Part shown: piece by piece, positions 1 through 9,134 of the stretch | Layout of the letters: every line of letters begins with the position of its first letter | Position numbering within the stretch: position 1 is the stretch's first letter | Source of the DNA: Bacillota bacterium | GTDB taxonomy: Bacteria; Bacillota; Clostridia; Acetivibrionales; DTU013 | Assembly: GCA_023435305.1 (NCBI GenBank) | Contig: JAEYRV010000037.1 | Coordinates: 45,414-109,413, forward strand | Direction: 5' to 3' | Length of the DNA: 64,000 nucleotides | Translations under genes and position numbers: made by a program | The notes under the pieces: generated by a model | What the model was told of the DNA's origin: nothing | Seen by the model: only the letters and a program-made list of their open reading frames with translations | Databases searched by the model: none

Positions 1-629
1 TTCTTATCTGAAACCGCCTTCAATACAAACAGCGAAAGCGCCACCTGCAGAAGCAGAGCGGCCATCCTTTCAAAACCGCCTATAAGGAATAATTCAGGCG
101 ATGTATTTCTCAGGGTGTCAATGCCCTGATTGAATGCGCTGAGCTGTTCGCTGTTCAATGCTGTTGCGACACTGTTAAGGCTCCCGGAATTGTACATTAT
201 CGACATAATAAGATTCGACACCGCACCAAGTCCGCCGATGAGTATCGCTTCGATACCGCCGTGCCCAAGTCCGTATGAAATGCCGGTATCTATGCTTTCA
301 TTTTCCTTTACCCTGATCAGAAACTTGAAGCAAAGCAATCTGGCGGTCTCTTCAAAAATACCTGCCGCAAAACCGCCGTATAACATATACAGCCATACAC
401 TGTTATATATAGCAGACTGCGTTGGATCTGTTCCAAGCACAGCCGAGTGCATCATAGACTCCAAAATCATTACAAATACAACAAAAAGAACGGCTCCAAG
501 AATCGTCGCCTTCCAATTCAATCTCTTTTTCATTCCCACGATAACAACGACGGTTATCGGCACCAGAATCGAAAGTCCGGCTGAAATGGCCATGAAAACT
601 ATGGACAGGATACTGATATTATCGCTCAT
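1..629 (-). CDS. YhfC-family intramembrane protease-like membrane protein (partial)
   Basis: This reading frame runs leftward off the window edge, so the C-terminus is missing; about 209 codons are visible. It has several hydrophobic segments and an E-E-T-A-R motif near residues 93-97, followed by a G-L-G-H-G-G-I-E-A motif near residues 121-129. That pairing is characteristic of the YhfC family of glutamic-type (CPBP-like) intramembrane proteases. The ATG at 629 is preceded by a GGGGAGG ribosome site at good distance. The substrate cannot be told from the sequence. The plus-strand frame covering the same bases is a shadow with no motifs. Confidence 0.75.
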   Translation of the reverse strand, partial: MSDNISILSIVFMAISAGLSILVPITVVVIVGMKKRLNWKATILGAVLFVVFVMILESMMHSAVLGTDPTQSAIYNSVWLYMLYGGFAAGIFEETARLLCFKFLIRVKENESIDTGISYGLGHGGIEAILIGGLGAVSNLIMSIMYNSGSLNSVATALNSEQLSAFNQGIDTLRNTSPELFLIGGFERMAALLLQVALSLFVLKAVSDK

Positions 630-711
630 ATTTGGTAAACCTCCCCTAATTATTATTCATATTATAACACTACAACTTAAAGAAAGCTTTCAGTTGCAAA
701 AAATTTTCCTT

Positions 712-976
712 CATCAGCATCACCTCTGATACAAAATTTGGCCAATGTAAAAATTTTTCCTTTGAGGGGCTGTCTTCCACCTCGTAGACATAATTTGACC
801 AATGCGATAAACTTTCCATCGAGGAACTGTCATCCACTTCCCAGACAAAATTTGACCAATGCGATAAACTTTCCATCGAGGAACTGCCATCCACCTCCCA
901 GACAAAATTTGACCAATGCAATAAACTTTCCATCGAGGAACTGCCATCCACCTCCCAGACAAAATTTGACCAATGG
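712..976. repeat. 57-bp tandem repeat array
   Basis: The motif ACAAAATTTG(A/G)CCAATG recurs at 731, 788, 845, 902 and 959, exactly 57 bp apart, giving about four and a half copies. The copies become more alike toward the right. The unit length is a multiple of three, so several long spurious frames run through the array on both strands; none has a ribosome site or a known motif. It fills most of the gap between the YhfC gene and the GH3 gene. The unit shares a GAGG-ACTGCC ... AATTTGACC pattern with the 41-bp arrays at 30.5, 44.2 and 61.6 kb. Confidence 0.9.
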
Positions 977-1084
977 ACAGCAAGAATTGATATGACTTGT
1001 CGCTAGAAAAAGGATAGTATCAAGATAGGAAAATATATCAGAATAGTCATATACCATGATCTACAAAAAAGGAGGCAGTCAATA

Positions 1085-3256
1085 ATGAGCAATAATCCTG
1101 CATACCTCAATGAAAACCTTGGTTTTGAAGAACGTGCAAAAGACCTTGTATCCCTTATGACACTGGAGGAAAAAGTGACGCAGATGCTGCATGCAGCACC
1201 GGCGATCCCAAGACTCGGCATCCCGGCATACAACTGGTGGAACGAAGCTCTCCACGGTGTGGCACGGTCCGGTGTGGCCACAGTATTTCCACAGGCAATA
1301 GGTATGGCGGCCACCTTTGATGAAGATCTTATACAAAAGATCGCGGATGTCATTTCAACAGAGGGCAGGGCCAAATACCATGAGAACATACGCAAGGGTG
1401 ATCGTGACATATATAAGGGTCTTACATTCTGGTCGCCGAACATCAACATATTCAGAGATCCCAGATGGGGCCGCGGCCATGAGACTTACGGAGAAGATCC
1501 GTACCTCACCGGCAGGCTCGGGGTCGCCTTTGTAAAAGGTATTCAGGGAAATGACAAGAAATATCTGAAGGCGGCGGCCTGCGCCAAACACTATGCCGTT
1601 CACAGCGGCCCCGAAAGCGAACGTCATGGCTTTAATGCCGTGGTATCCCAGAAGGATTTGCGTGAAACGTATCTGCCGGCATTTAAGGAATTGGTGCAGG
1701 AGGCAGAAGTTGAAGCAGTTATGGGTGCATACAACAGGACAAATGGCGAGCCCTGCTGTGGCAGCAAGACATTGCTCCAGGATATTCTGCGGGACGAGTG
1801 GGGCTTCAAAGGCCACGTTACTTCAGACTGTTGGGCCATTAAAGACTTCCACGAGGGCCATATGGTAACAAAAACTGCGCCCGAGTCTGTGGCAATGGCT
1901 CTAAAAAATGGCTGCGACGTCAACTGCGGCAACTTGTATGTAAATCTTCTGATTGCCCACAAGGAAGGCCTGGTCAGCGAGGAGGATATCGACCGTGCCG
2001 TAACAAGGCTGTTCGTCACAAGGATGAAGCTGGGTATGTTCGATGCTCCTGAACACGTACCGTTCAGCGATACACCATATGAACTCAATAGCTGCCGTGA
2101 GCACAGCGATTTCTCAGTAGAGGTCGCAAAAAGAACGATGGTGTTGCTGAAAAACGAGGGAAATCTTCTGCCGCTTGACAAGAGCAAGCTGACATCCATA
2201 GCGGTAATCGGTCCTAACGCCGACAGCAGAGATGCTCTTCAGGGCAACTACTTCGGCACCTCGGACAGATATGTGACTGTTCTTGACGGCATTAGAGCCA
2301 CTGTAGGCAAAGACATAAGAGTATATTACTCAATGGGCTGCCCTCTTTATAGAGAAAAATCCTCATTCCTTACGCAGCCGAAGGATCTGTTCGGAGAAGC
2401 GTTGGCGATAGCCGAGAAGTCAGATGTAGTGGTAATGTGTCTCGGGCTTGATGCAACGATGGAAGGTGAAGAAGGAGATACCTCCAATGAATTTGCCGGC
2501 GGCGACAAATTAAACCTCAATCTGCCGGGACTTCAGCAGGAACTGCTGGAGAAGATATATGCAACAGGCAAGCCCGTAGTACTGGTGCTGATGTCAGGCA
2601 GTGCGCTGGCTGTAAAATGGGCTGATGAAAATATACCTGCAATACTGCATGCATGGTATCCGGGAGGCCGTGGCGGAGAAGCGGTGGCATCGGTACTTTT
2701 CGGCGAATACAGTCCTTCCGGAAGGCTGCCTGTCACGTTCTATGCCACCACTGAAGAACTGCCCGATTTCCGTGATTACTCAATGAAAAACAGAACCTAT
2801 AAATATATGGAGAATGAGGCACTCTATCCTTTCGGTTACGGACTCAGCTATTCGAAATTTGAGTACAGCGGCATAAAGGCACCAGGCAAGCTCCAGGCAG
2901 GCGAACCCGCTGACTGCAGCGTAAAGGTCCGAAACATCGGCACCATTGCAGCGGAAGAGACCGTCCAGCTTTATCTAAAAGATGTGGATGCCAGTGTTGA
3001 AGTGCCAAGATGGCAGCTTAGCGGCATCAGGAAGGTCTTCCTTGAACCCGGATGCGAGAAAGAGGTCAGCTTTACACTCACTCCCCGCCAGATGGCGCTG
3101 ATAGACAACGACGGCAAGGCAATTCTGGAGCCGGGTATCTTCGAGGTGTACATCAGCGGCAGCCAGCCGGATGCAAGAAGTGTGAAGCTGACGGGCACCC
3201 CCGTGCAGAAGGCCGCCTTTGAGGTGACCGGCGCCAAGATGGAACTGAAGTACTGA
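1085..3256 (+). CDS. GH3 beta-xylosidase / beta-glucosidase
   Basis: A 723-residue glycoside hydrolase family 3 enzyme with the usual three parts: an N-terminal (beta/alpha)8 domain, a C-terminal alpha/beta sandwich (about 350-570) and a fibronectin-III-like tail (about 600-715). The nucleophile is the Asp of V-T-S-D-C-W (D248). K-H-Y-A-V-H-S-G-P and R-H-G-F-N-A are substrate-pocket motifs typical of the bacterial xylan beta-xylosidase branch. There is no signal peptide, so it probably acts in the cytoplasm on imported xylo-oligosaccharides. An AAGGAGG site lies just before the ATG. It is apparently monocistronic. Whether it prefers xylose or glucose cannot be settled from sequence alone. Confidence 0.93.
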   Translation: MSNNPAYLNENLGFEERAKDLVSLMTLEEKVTQMLHAAPAIPRLGIPAYNWWNEALHGVARSGVATVFPQAIGMAATFDEDLIQKIADVISTEGRAKYHENIRKGDRDIYKGLTFWSPNINIFRDPRWGRGHETYGEDPYLTGRLGVAFVKGIQGNDKKYLKAAACAKHYAVHSGPESERHGFNAVVSQKDLRETYLPAFKELVQEAEVEAVMGAYNRTNGEPCCGSKTLLQDILRDEWGFKGHVTSDCWAIKDFHEGHMVTKTAPESVAMALKNGCDVNCGNLYVNLLIAHKEGLVSEEDIDRAVTRLFVTRMKLGMFDAPEHVPFSDTPYELNSCREHSDFSVEVAKRTMVLLKNEGNLLPLDKSKLTSIAVIGPNADSRDALQGNYFGTSDRYVTVLDGIRATVGKDIRVYYSMGCPLYREKSSFLTQPKDLFGEALAIAEKSDVVVMCLGLDATMEGEEGDTSNEFAGGDKLNLNLPGLQQELLEKIYATGKPVVLVLMSGSALAVKWADENIPAILHAWYPGGRGGEAVASVLFGEYSPSGRLPVTFYATTEELPDFRDYSMKNRTYKYMENEALYPFGYGLSYSKFEYSGIKAPGKLQAGEPADCSVKVRNIGTIAAEETVQLYLKDVDASVEVPRWQLSGIRKVFLEPGCEKEVSFTLTPRQMALIDNDGKAILEPGIFEVYISGSQPDARSVKLTGTPVQKAAFEVTGAKMELKY

Positions 3257-3505
3257 TGCTGGTGAGGTACCGATGCTGGTGAGGCACCGATGCTGCTGAG
3301 GCACCGATGCTGCTGAGGCACTGATACCGCAAAGCACCGATGCTGCTGAGGCACCGATGCTGCAATACGCCGATGCTGCTGAGGCACCGAAGCCGCAAAA
3401 TACCGATGTTTCTGAGGTACCGGTACCGCAAAATACCGATGTTTCTGAGGTACCGAAGCCGCTAAAGCACCAACACCGCAATACGCCGATGCTGCTGAGG
3501 TGCCA
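3257..3505. repeat. Degenerate ~17-bp tandem repeats
   Basis: Directly after the GH3 stop codon the unit GAGGCACCGATGCTGCT and variants (GATACCGCAAAG, GATGTTTCTGAGGTACC) repeat about fourteen times. The minus-strand frames through it, such as the Q-Q-H-R-rich one, are by-products of the repeat. No function is evident. Confidence 0.85.
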
Positions 3506-3536
3506 ACACTTCCGGCAATGATACTACTAAAGATTG

Positions 3537-3572
3537 AGATCCTGTTTCGAGTGATGCAGGATCTTTTTCTTT
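3537..3572 (+). terminator. Intrinsic terminator after the GH3 gene
   Basis: An 8-bp stem AGATCCTG / CAGGATCT (3537-3544 with 3557-3564) is followed by TTTTTCTTT. It lies beyond the 17-bp repeats, which would therefore be in the 3' untranslated region of the GH3 mRNA. Confidence 0.75.
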
Positions 3573-3742
3573 GTGCCATGCATATTTTCATGTCCTTTGA
3601 TAGCGCGGTGTGCAAAAAGATGGCCTTCTGGGCGCATAATTCCATTTTTGACCTCTAAGATACTTTTGTGAGTTTCCATAATATTGCTATACATGCATTA
3701 TGTTTCCTATTCCTGAGAAATTGTGCCCAGATGTCCCTGTTT

Positions 3743-3990
3743 TTGCACACCGTGGAAGTGATATTTCTCCAAACATATATTTATGTGCACCGTGCTTCTC
3801 CTATAGGCCCATACACAAAAATTCCAGTTGTGGGGAAATATTTTATAACATCGATTATTTTTTCATGGATGAAGAATACATAATGTGCGTGTCAGAACAT
3901 TATGTTGCTTTGCGATAGTGATATAGTGGTGCAATGCGATCTACTACAGTAATATTTCCCCACAATCGAGATTTTTGTGCACCGTGCTTA
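3743..3990. repeat. Inverted-repeat element, copy 1 (GTGGGGAAATA family)
   Basis: The left arm ACAAAAATTCCAGTTGTGGGG (3815-3835, running on as AAATA to 3840) faces an inverted right arm 3951-3978 (AATATTTCCCCACAA then TTTTTGTG). Between them is an inner palindrome, ACATAATGT (3878-3886) and ACATTATGT (3897-3905). An outer segment from about 3743 with GTGCACCGTGC matches the inverted right flank of copy 2. It has no coding capacity. The rest of the 3573-4293 gap, including a long minus-strand frame, shows nothing I can identify. Confidence 0.75.
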
Positions 3991-4293
3991 GCCCTCCCGA
4001 TAAAAATTAAGTGTCTACAGTTTGAAAGAAGTGTCTGCTATTTGTTGACTAGTACACGACGTCCAGTATTTAGCAATGTCCGGATCGATGTCCGGATATA
4101 TATCGAAATGAAATCCAGAGTCTGCCGTAGTAGTACCCAAATACGTACCGCTAACTGCCCCAACACGCCAAACCTTCCCGAATGCAGCGCTCACTCGAGC
4201 CGCGATCGTCAGGATGCATACTGCTGGCTGCCCCAAATGTGCCATCATTGCGGACAACCTTACTTTCTGATAATATGGAAATGAGGTGTGCAT

Positions 4294-5145
4294 ATGAAAC
4301 TGGAAGGCCTTCATGAAAAGGAAATATTCACCGAACGTTACCCGTTCCGGCTGGTGGAAAACACTAACGAACTGCAGTACCCCATGCACTGGCACAACGC
4401 AGTCGAGCTTATTTATAATGCCGCTGGCACCTGCTGCATAAGCGTTTCCGGTACTGAATATCCATTGGCCGAAGGTGACATGCTCCTGATACCGACTGGA
4501 GAGATCCATGAAATAACCGTTTCCAGCAAAAACGGCAAACAATACTTCATACAGTTCAACATATCGACCCTCGATGGTTTCGGCGGAGTAAACGACATAA
4601 GGCCTTTTATGGAAAGGACCACAAGGATCAGCAGAAGTGAGGAACCAGGACTGCAAAGCTCTATAGAGATGTGTATCCTGCAGCTTATCAGGGAACACGA
4701 GAACATGGACTATGCCTACGCCCTCTCCATCAACGCAAGAATATTCGATATAATTGTCCTGATATCCAGAAACCACCTAAGATCTTTTTTAGGAAATGAA
4801 AACAGCAGTAGTAAAAAAATAGCCGGATTGCAGCAGATAAACAAGGCTTTTGAGTACATCGAAAGAAATTTCCCTCAGCCGGTCACTCTAAAAGACGCAT
4901 CACGTGCAGCTGGCTTCAGTGAGTACTATTTCTCAAGGCTTTTCAAAGAGTACACAGGCCAAAGCTTCCTCAGCTATCTGAATACATACAGGATAAAGCA
5001 CGCCGAAAAGCTGCTCAAATCCACCGAGATGCCTGTGTTGGATATAGCTATGGAGTCAGGCTTCAACAGCCTGCCCACCTTCAACAGGATATTCAAGAGA
5101 GTAAAGGGCTGCTCGCCCACTTACTACCGCAAAGCAGGCATGTGA
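4294..5145 (+). CDS. AraC-family transcriptional regulator with cupin sensor domain
   Basis: A 283-residue regulator. Residues about 15-100 form a cupin-type sugar-binding domain (H-W-H-N-A-V-E-L metal-site-like motif, then the P-L-A-E-G-D-M-L-L-I-P strand). The C-terminal ~100 residues are a double helix-turn-helix of the AraC/XylS type (A-A-G-F-S-E-Y-Y-F-S-R-L-F-K and A-M-E-S-G-F-N-S-L-P-T-F-N-R). The ATG at 4294 is chosen over GTG 4288 because the GAGGTG site then sits five bases upstream. Regulators of this build often control polysaccharide genes and the GH3 gene lies upstream, but no target site is visible. Confidence 0.9.
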   Translation: MKLEGLHEKEIFTERYPFRLVENTNELQYPMHWHNAVELIYNAAGTCCISVSGTEYPLAEGDMLLIPTGEIHEITVSSKNGKQYFIQFNISTLDGFGGVNDIRPFMERTTRISRSEEPGLQSSIEMCILQLIREHENMDYAYALSINARIFDIIVLISRNHLRSFLGNENSSSKKIAGLQQINKAFEYIERNFPQPVTLKDASRAAGFSEYYFSRLFKEYTGQSFLSYLNTYRIKHAEKLLKSTEMPVLDIAMESGFNSLPTFNRIFKRVKGCSPTYYRKAGM

Positions 5146-5149
5146 ACGG

Positions 5150-5255
5150 AATTCCTGCCCTTCGCGTCACTGCCCTTCGCTTCACTGCCCTTCGCTTCGC
5201 TTCGCGTCACTGCCTTCGTATAACTGCCCTTCGCGTCACTGCCCATCGCCTCGCA
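5150..5255. repeat. Short degenerate CTGCCCTTCGC(G/T)TCA repeats
   Basis: Between the convergent AraC and agmatinase genes, ACTGCCCTTCGC-type units of about 15-16 bp recur six to seven times with slippage. No hairpin with a T-run is present. Confidence 0.7.
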
Positions 5256-5260
5256 GCTCA

Positions 5261-6106
5261 TCACATCAGCAGCAGCACCTCGCGCATCACCTTGCAGGCT
5301 GCTGCCGTTGAAACGCCGGAGCTGTCCAGATTCGGCGCCAGCTCCACAACATCTGCCGCAACTATGTTCAGTCCGGCAAAGCTGCATAAAGCCTTTTGAA
5401 GTTCCCTGTAAGTGACTCCTCCCGGCTCGGGTGTTCCTGTACCCGGCATTATGGATGGATCCAGTACATCAAGGTCGATAGTCAGATATACCGGCTTGCC
5501 TGTGAGATCCGCCGCTGCTTCATCAGCTGCTGAAAGGTCGAATGGGCGCAGATTTGTATGGCCTTCCCCGGCCCAGTCAAACTCCTCTTTAAGCCCGCTG
5601 CGTATACCCAGCTGCCATATTCGCCCGTCGCCGATAATATCCCAGATCCTCCTGACCACACTGGAGTGGGACATTTTTTCTCCCAGATATTCTTCCCGCA
5701 GGTCGGTATGTGCATCCAGATGCAGCAGGCAGACATCAGGATACCTTTTGTAAACCGCTTCAAAAGCCGGCAGTGTGACCAGGTGTTCACCGCCTATCAT
5801 AAAAGGCTTTTTCCCTGCTCTGACAATGTTGACAGCAGTATTTCCTATCATATTAAGAGCTGCGATCACATTGCCGAAAGGCAGCTCCAGATCGCCGCTG
5901 TCACACACCGCAATATCTGACAAATCACGCCCGAGGGCGGGTGAATACGTCTCTAGCCCATAAAACTCAGATCGCATAGCCTGTGGTCCGAACCGCGAGC
6001 CGGGACGATAGCTCACAGTGCCGTCAAAACCGGCGCCGAAAATAATAATACTGCTATTCTCCATACATGTGTCACAGCCCATGAACCTTGGAAGCATCAA
6101 TCCACT
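5261..6106 (-). CDS. speB: Agmatinase (arginase/agmatinase family)
   Basis: A 281-residue ureohydrolase that would hydrolyse agmatine to putrescine and urea in the cytosol. All six Mn ligands of the family are visible: G-G-E-H (H109), D-A-H-T-D (D132, H134, D136) and D-L-D-V-L-D-P (D212, D214). The start at 6106 is preferred over the ATG at 6139 because a GGAGGG site stands directly before it. No spermidine synthase or arginine decarboxylase gene is adjacent, so the substrate (agmatine rather than arginine or guanidinobutyrate) is inferred from family resemblance only. The gene stands alone between convergent and divergent neighbours. Confidence 0.88.
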   Translation of the reverse strand, partial: SGLMLPRFMGCDTCMENSSIIIFGAGFDGTVSYRPGSRFGPQAMRSEFYGLETYSPALGRDLSDIAVCDSGDLELPFGNVIAALNMIGNTAVNIVRAGKKPFMIGGEHLVTLPAFEAVYKRYPDVCLLHLDAHTDLREEYLGEKMSHSSVVRRIWDIIGDGRIWQLGIRSGLKEEFDWAGEGHTNLRPFDLSAADEAAADLTGKPVYLTIDLDVLDPSIMPGTGTPEPGGVTYRELQKALCSFAGLNIVAADVVELAPNLDSSGVSTAAACKVMREVLLLM

Positions 6107-6197
6107 CATGAAAACCCTCCGGAATCCTGGCCGTTCCATCGCCGGCAGTCAGGAACGCGGATATTTTTTAAGAAACTGTCAAAGCGCCCGTTTCACT

Positions 6198-6232
6198 AAA
6201 GGTGCGCTTAGCGCACCTTTGATACGATTATA
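6198..6232 (-). promoter_or_regulatory. Candidate -10 and 5'-end hairpin for agmatinase
   Basis: On the minus strand a TATAAT (plus positions 6227-6232) lies just before a perfect 10-bp inverted repeat AAAGGTGCGC / GCGCACCTTT with a 3-base loop (6198-6220). If transcription starts about seven bases after the -10, the mRNA begins with this hairpin, an arrangement known to protect 5' ends. No convincing -35 is seen. Confidence 0.45.
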
Positions 6233-6348
6233 ACACTTATTCGAAGAAAATTCCTTAACAGGCGATATTTTGCTATGTAAAAAGCATATAAATAAAATTT
6301 CCATACCCAGTCACAAAAATACAATTGATATTTTTGACACAGCAGTGT

Positions 6349-6540
6349 GCCCATGGGGCGGGCGTTACACCGGCCCCGTTCCACCCTCATCTCCCGATAT
6401 CCGCAGTATACCCATAGGGCAGGCGTTACACCGGCCCCGTTCCACCCTCATCTCCCTGCATCCGCAGTATGCCTGTGGGGCAGGAGTCGTACCGGCCTCT
6501 TTCTACCTTCTTTCCACCCGCATCTCCCGGTATCCGCAAC
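6349..6540. repeat. 61-bp tandem repeat, three copies
   Basis: The units begin with CCCAT(G/A)GGGC(G/A)GGCG at about 6350, 6411 and 6472, and contain ACACCGGCCCCGTTCCACCC and CATCTCCC. The third copy is diverged and has an insertion. They fill the divergent gap between agmatinase and the exporter operon. Confidence 0.88.
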
Positions 6541-6632
6541 GGATATCCCAGAAAAACAAAAAAATTTTCAGACACACAAATGTATATAACGTATTATCCG
6601 ATGAACCTCAGTTGGAAAGGATAGGTAAATAA

Positions 6633-9134
6633 GTGGGCATAATAGTAAAATTTCTGATACGCAGTATATATGAAAAAAAGCTCCGCACATTTTTGATATT
6701 GTTTTCCATAACGCTGTCAAGCGCACTTTTCTTTGCTTCGCAGGCTATCACAGACAGTGTGTCAAATATGTTTGTTGCCGATGCCAAACAGTATTTTGGA
6801 TCAGCTGATCTGATCATATATCCTGATGAGAACTCACCCAGGAATTTTCTTCCCAGAACCGGCATCGAGGAATTCCTGTCAAAGACGGATTACGTCGTCG
6901 AAGCCATTCAGGGATCTGCATATATGAGCCCGGAACTAAACAAAACAGTCAATGTCAGCCTGAGGGGCAGTACAATCGAGGATACGAGCATCATGTGTCC
7001 CGTCTATACTACAGACGGAAGTGCCGTGACCGGATTCTCAGGCAAAAAGGTCATCATCAGCAAGGAGGCTGCTGAAACCTATGGTCTGGGCAAAGGAGAC
7101 AGTATCGACCTTGAAATAAACAATGAAAAATACAGATTCATGATATGTGCTGTTGCACATAAGGACGGCTTTTTCACCGAATCAGGCGGCACATTGAATA
7201 TGCTGGTGCCAAAGCAGACTCTCTCGTCCATATTTGGGGGCAGGAATCTCACAAACGTGATATTTGTCAAGCTCAGGGAAGGTGTTGATCTCCAGCAGTC
7301 CATCACCGAGCTGAAGGATATCTATAAACAGTACGCTGTAGAAGAGCCTATCCCCATGGATGATGTAAAGGCAAGCTTTGCATCGATGGCGGCGGGCTTC
7401 ATGATGATGACTGTCATTGTTGCATTCATGAGCATATTCATTATATATACATCATTTAAAGTAATCACACTGGAACGTCTTCCTATAATAGGTACCTTCA
7501 GAAGCATCGGTGCAGCCAGACGGACCACGGACCTGATCCTGCTTGCAGAAAGCCTCCTCTATGGCATCCTCGGCGGCGCCGCCGGCTGCCTGCTGGGTCT
7601 TGGGGCGCTTTATCTGATCACCTTATTTATCACGCCATCCTTCATGGCCGGATATAAAATATCACTGGAATACTCACCTGCCCAGATGATCTCGGCCTTC
7701 ATCCTGGCCGTGGTCATATCGTTGGCCAGCTCTGTACTCCCGATCGTTAAGGTCTCAAAAATACCTGTCAAGGATATTGTGCTGAATTCAATGGATAAGG
7801 AAGAAAAAAGTAAAAGAGGAAGGTATATCGCCGGCATATTGCTCCTCGCAGTATGGATCGTCTTCCCCATTATTTCGACCGATGAGCTTGCCATTGTTTT
7901 TGATACAGTAAGCATGATGTCATCAGTATCAGCGGTCATTCTGCTGCTCCCTGCCATCACATCAGGATTCCTGCTGGTCTTTGAGAAAATCTACTCGGCA
8001 TTGTTTGGAAATGTAGGCTCCCTCGCCGCAAAGAATCTCAGGGAGAACAAGAGCATCCTGAATAATATCGCTCTATTGACTATAGCAATATCAAGCCTTA
8101 TAACGATCACGACCATAAGCGACAGCGTGTTGACTGAGGTCGCGAGTTTTTACACCAAAAACACCGATTTTGATATATATATGTCGGATTATAATGCAGA
8201 CAGGTCCTTTGAACAGTCGCTGCTTACAGTGGACGGTGTGGAACAGGTATGCTTCAACTACACATTGTATGGTGTTGAAGCAGTCGGGTATGATTACCAG
8301 CTGGGCGGCATATACGGCATCAACACTGCAAAATTCCCGGACTTTTTCGATATGGAGCTGGTAAATGTCGACGACCCGCAAGCTCTTCTCGATTCTTTGA
8401 ACAATGAGAGATTAATGATAATGTCGACGTCCCTCAGAGACAAATTCGGTGCTAATGAGGGAGATGATTTCACATTAGTTCTCAATAATAAGGAAGTTAC
8501 ATATAAGATAGCTGGGTTTCAGGATACAATGCTCAACAACGGCAGCATCATAATGATAGCCGACAAGTATTTCAGGCTGGATACAGGCAGAAGCAATTTT
8601 GATGAAATATTCATCCAGACAAACAATGATCCTGATACCGTAGTAGAGGCCATACAGAAAAAATATATGCGGAGATCCCAGTACGTTATAACAATAGCAG
8701 ACCTGGAAGCAGAGAATTATGAAGTGAACAGCAGCATCTTCAAAGCAATGGAAGCCTTTGCATACCTTACGCTTATCATAGGGGTCTTCGGCATAATCAA
8801 CAATTATATAATCAGCTTCCTGAAACGCAAGCGTTCATTGGCGATGTACAGGTCAGTGGGTATGAGCAGGAAGCAGGTCATGGCAATGCTGTTCGTCGAA
8901 GCGGTTACCGGAGGCATTATCGGCGGCCTTTCAGGAATATCGGCCGGATTGATGATGACCTATGCCGTACCGCATCTGATGAAGGCTATAGGCATGGGCG
9001 TACCGATACTGTATGACCCGACGACAATAATCGGTTCCTTCGTCATAGGAGCTGTGATCACGCTGATCGCATCAATAAGTCCGATGCTTAAATCGGCAAA
9101 AATAAACCTGATAGGAGCGCTGAAATATGAATGA
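6633..9134 (+). CDS. ABC transporter permease, FtsX/MacB type
   Basis: An 833-residue membrane protein with an N-terminal transmembrane helix (about 15-37), a large extracytoplasmic loop, and two FtsX-like four-helix modules (helices around 255-280, 300-335 and 350-370; then about 750-833). A second extracytoplasmic region lies between the modules. GTG is the start, with GGAAAGGATAGG upstream. The next gene overlaps by eight bases and the third overlaps by four, so the three form one operon: permease, ATPase, adaptor. By family (MacB, LolCE, YknZ) it would use ATP energy to export peptides, lipids or drugs instead of importing a nutrient. The substrate is unknown. Confidence 0.88.
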   Translation: MGIIVKFLIRSIYEKKLRTFLILFSITLSSALFFASQAITDSVSNMFVADAKQYFGSADLIIYPDENSPRNFLPRTGIEEFLSKTDYVVEAIQGSAYMSPELNKTVNVSLRGSTIEDTSIMCPVYTTDGSAVTGFSGKKVIISKEAAETYGLGKGDSIDLEINNEKYRFMICAVAHKDGFFTESGGTLNMLVPKQTLSSIFGGRNLTNVIFVKLREGVDLQQSITELKDIYKQYAVEEPIPMDDVKASFASMAAGFMMMTVIVAFMSIFIIYTSFKVITLERLPIIGTFRSIGAARRTTDLILLAESLLYGILGGAAGCLLGLGALYLITLFITPSFMAGYKISLEYSPAQMISAFILAVVISLASSVLPIVKVSKIPVKDIVLNSMDKEEKSKRGRYIAGILLLAVWIVFPIISTDELAIVFDTVSMMSSVSAVILLLPAITSGFLLVFEKIYSALFGNVGSLAAKNLRENKSILNNIALLTIAISSLITITTISDSVLTEVASFYTKNTDFDIYMSDYNADRSFEQSLLTVDGVEQVCFNYTLYGVEAVGYDYQLGGIYGINTAKFPDFFDMELVNVDDPQALLDSLNNERLMIMSTSLRDKFGANEGDDFTLVLNNKEVTYKIAGFQDTMLNNGSIIMIADKYFRLDTGRSNFDEIFIQTNNDPDTVVEAIQKKYMRRSQYVITIADLEAENYEVNSSIFKAMEAFAYLTLIIGVFGIINNYIISFLKRKRSLAMYRSVGMSRKQVMAMLFVEAVTGGIIGGLSGISAGLMMTYAVPHLMKAIGMGVPILYDPTTIIGSFVIGAVITLIASISPMLKSAKINLIGALKYE

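Noticed and set aside
720..983. Repeat-peptide frames across the 57-bp array
   Set aside because: Several frames on both strands are open only because the unit length is a multiple of three; none has a start signal.
2971..3645. 224-codon minus-strand frame with repeated A-S-V-P-Q-Q-H-R units
   Set aside because: The protein repeat is produced by the 17-bp DNA repeats; the rest is antisense to the GH3 gene.
4015..4776. 253-codon minus-strand frame overlapping the AraC-type gene and its upstream gap
   Set aside because: Overlaps a well-supported gene on the other strand, has no ribosome site and no recognisable domain.
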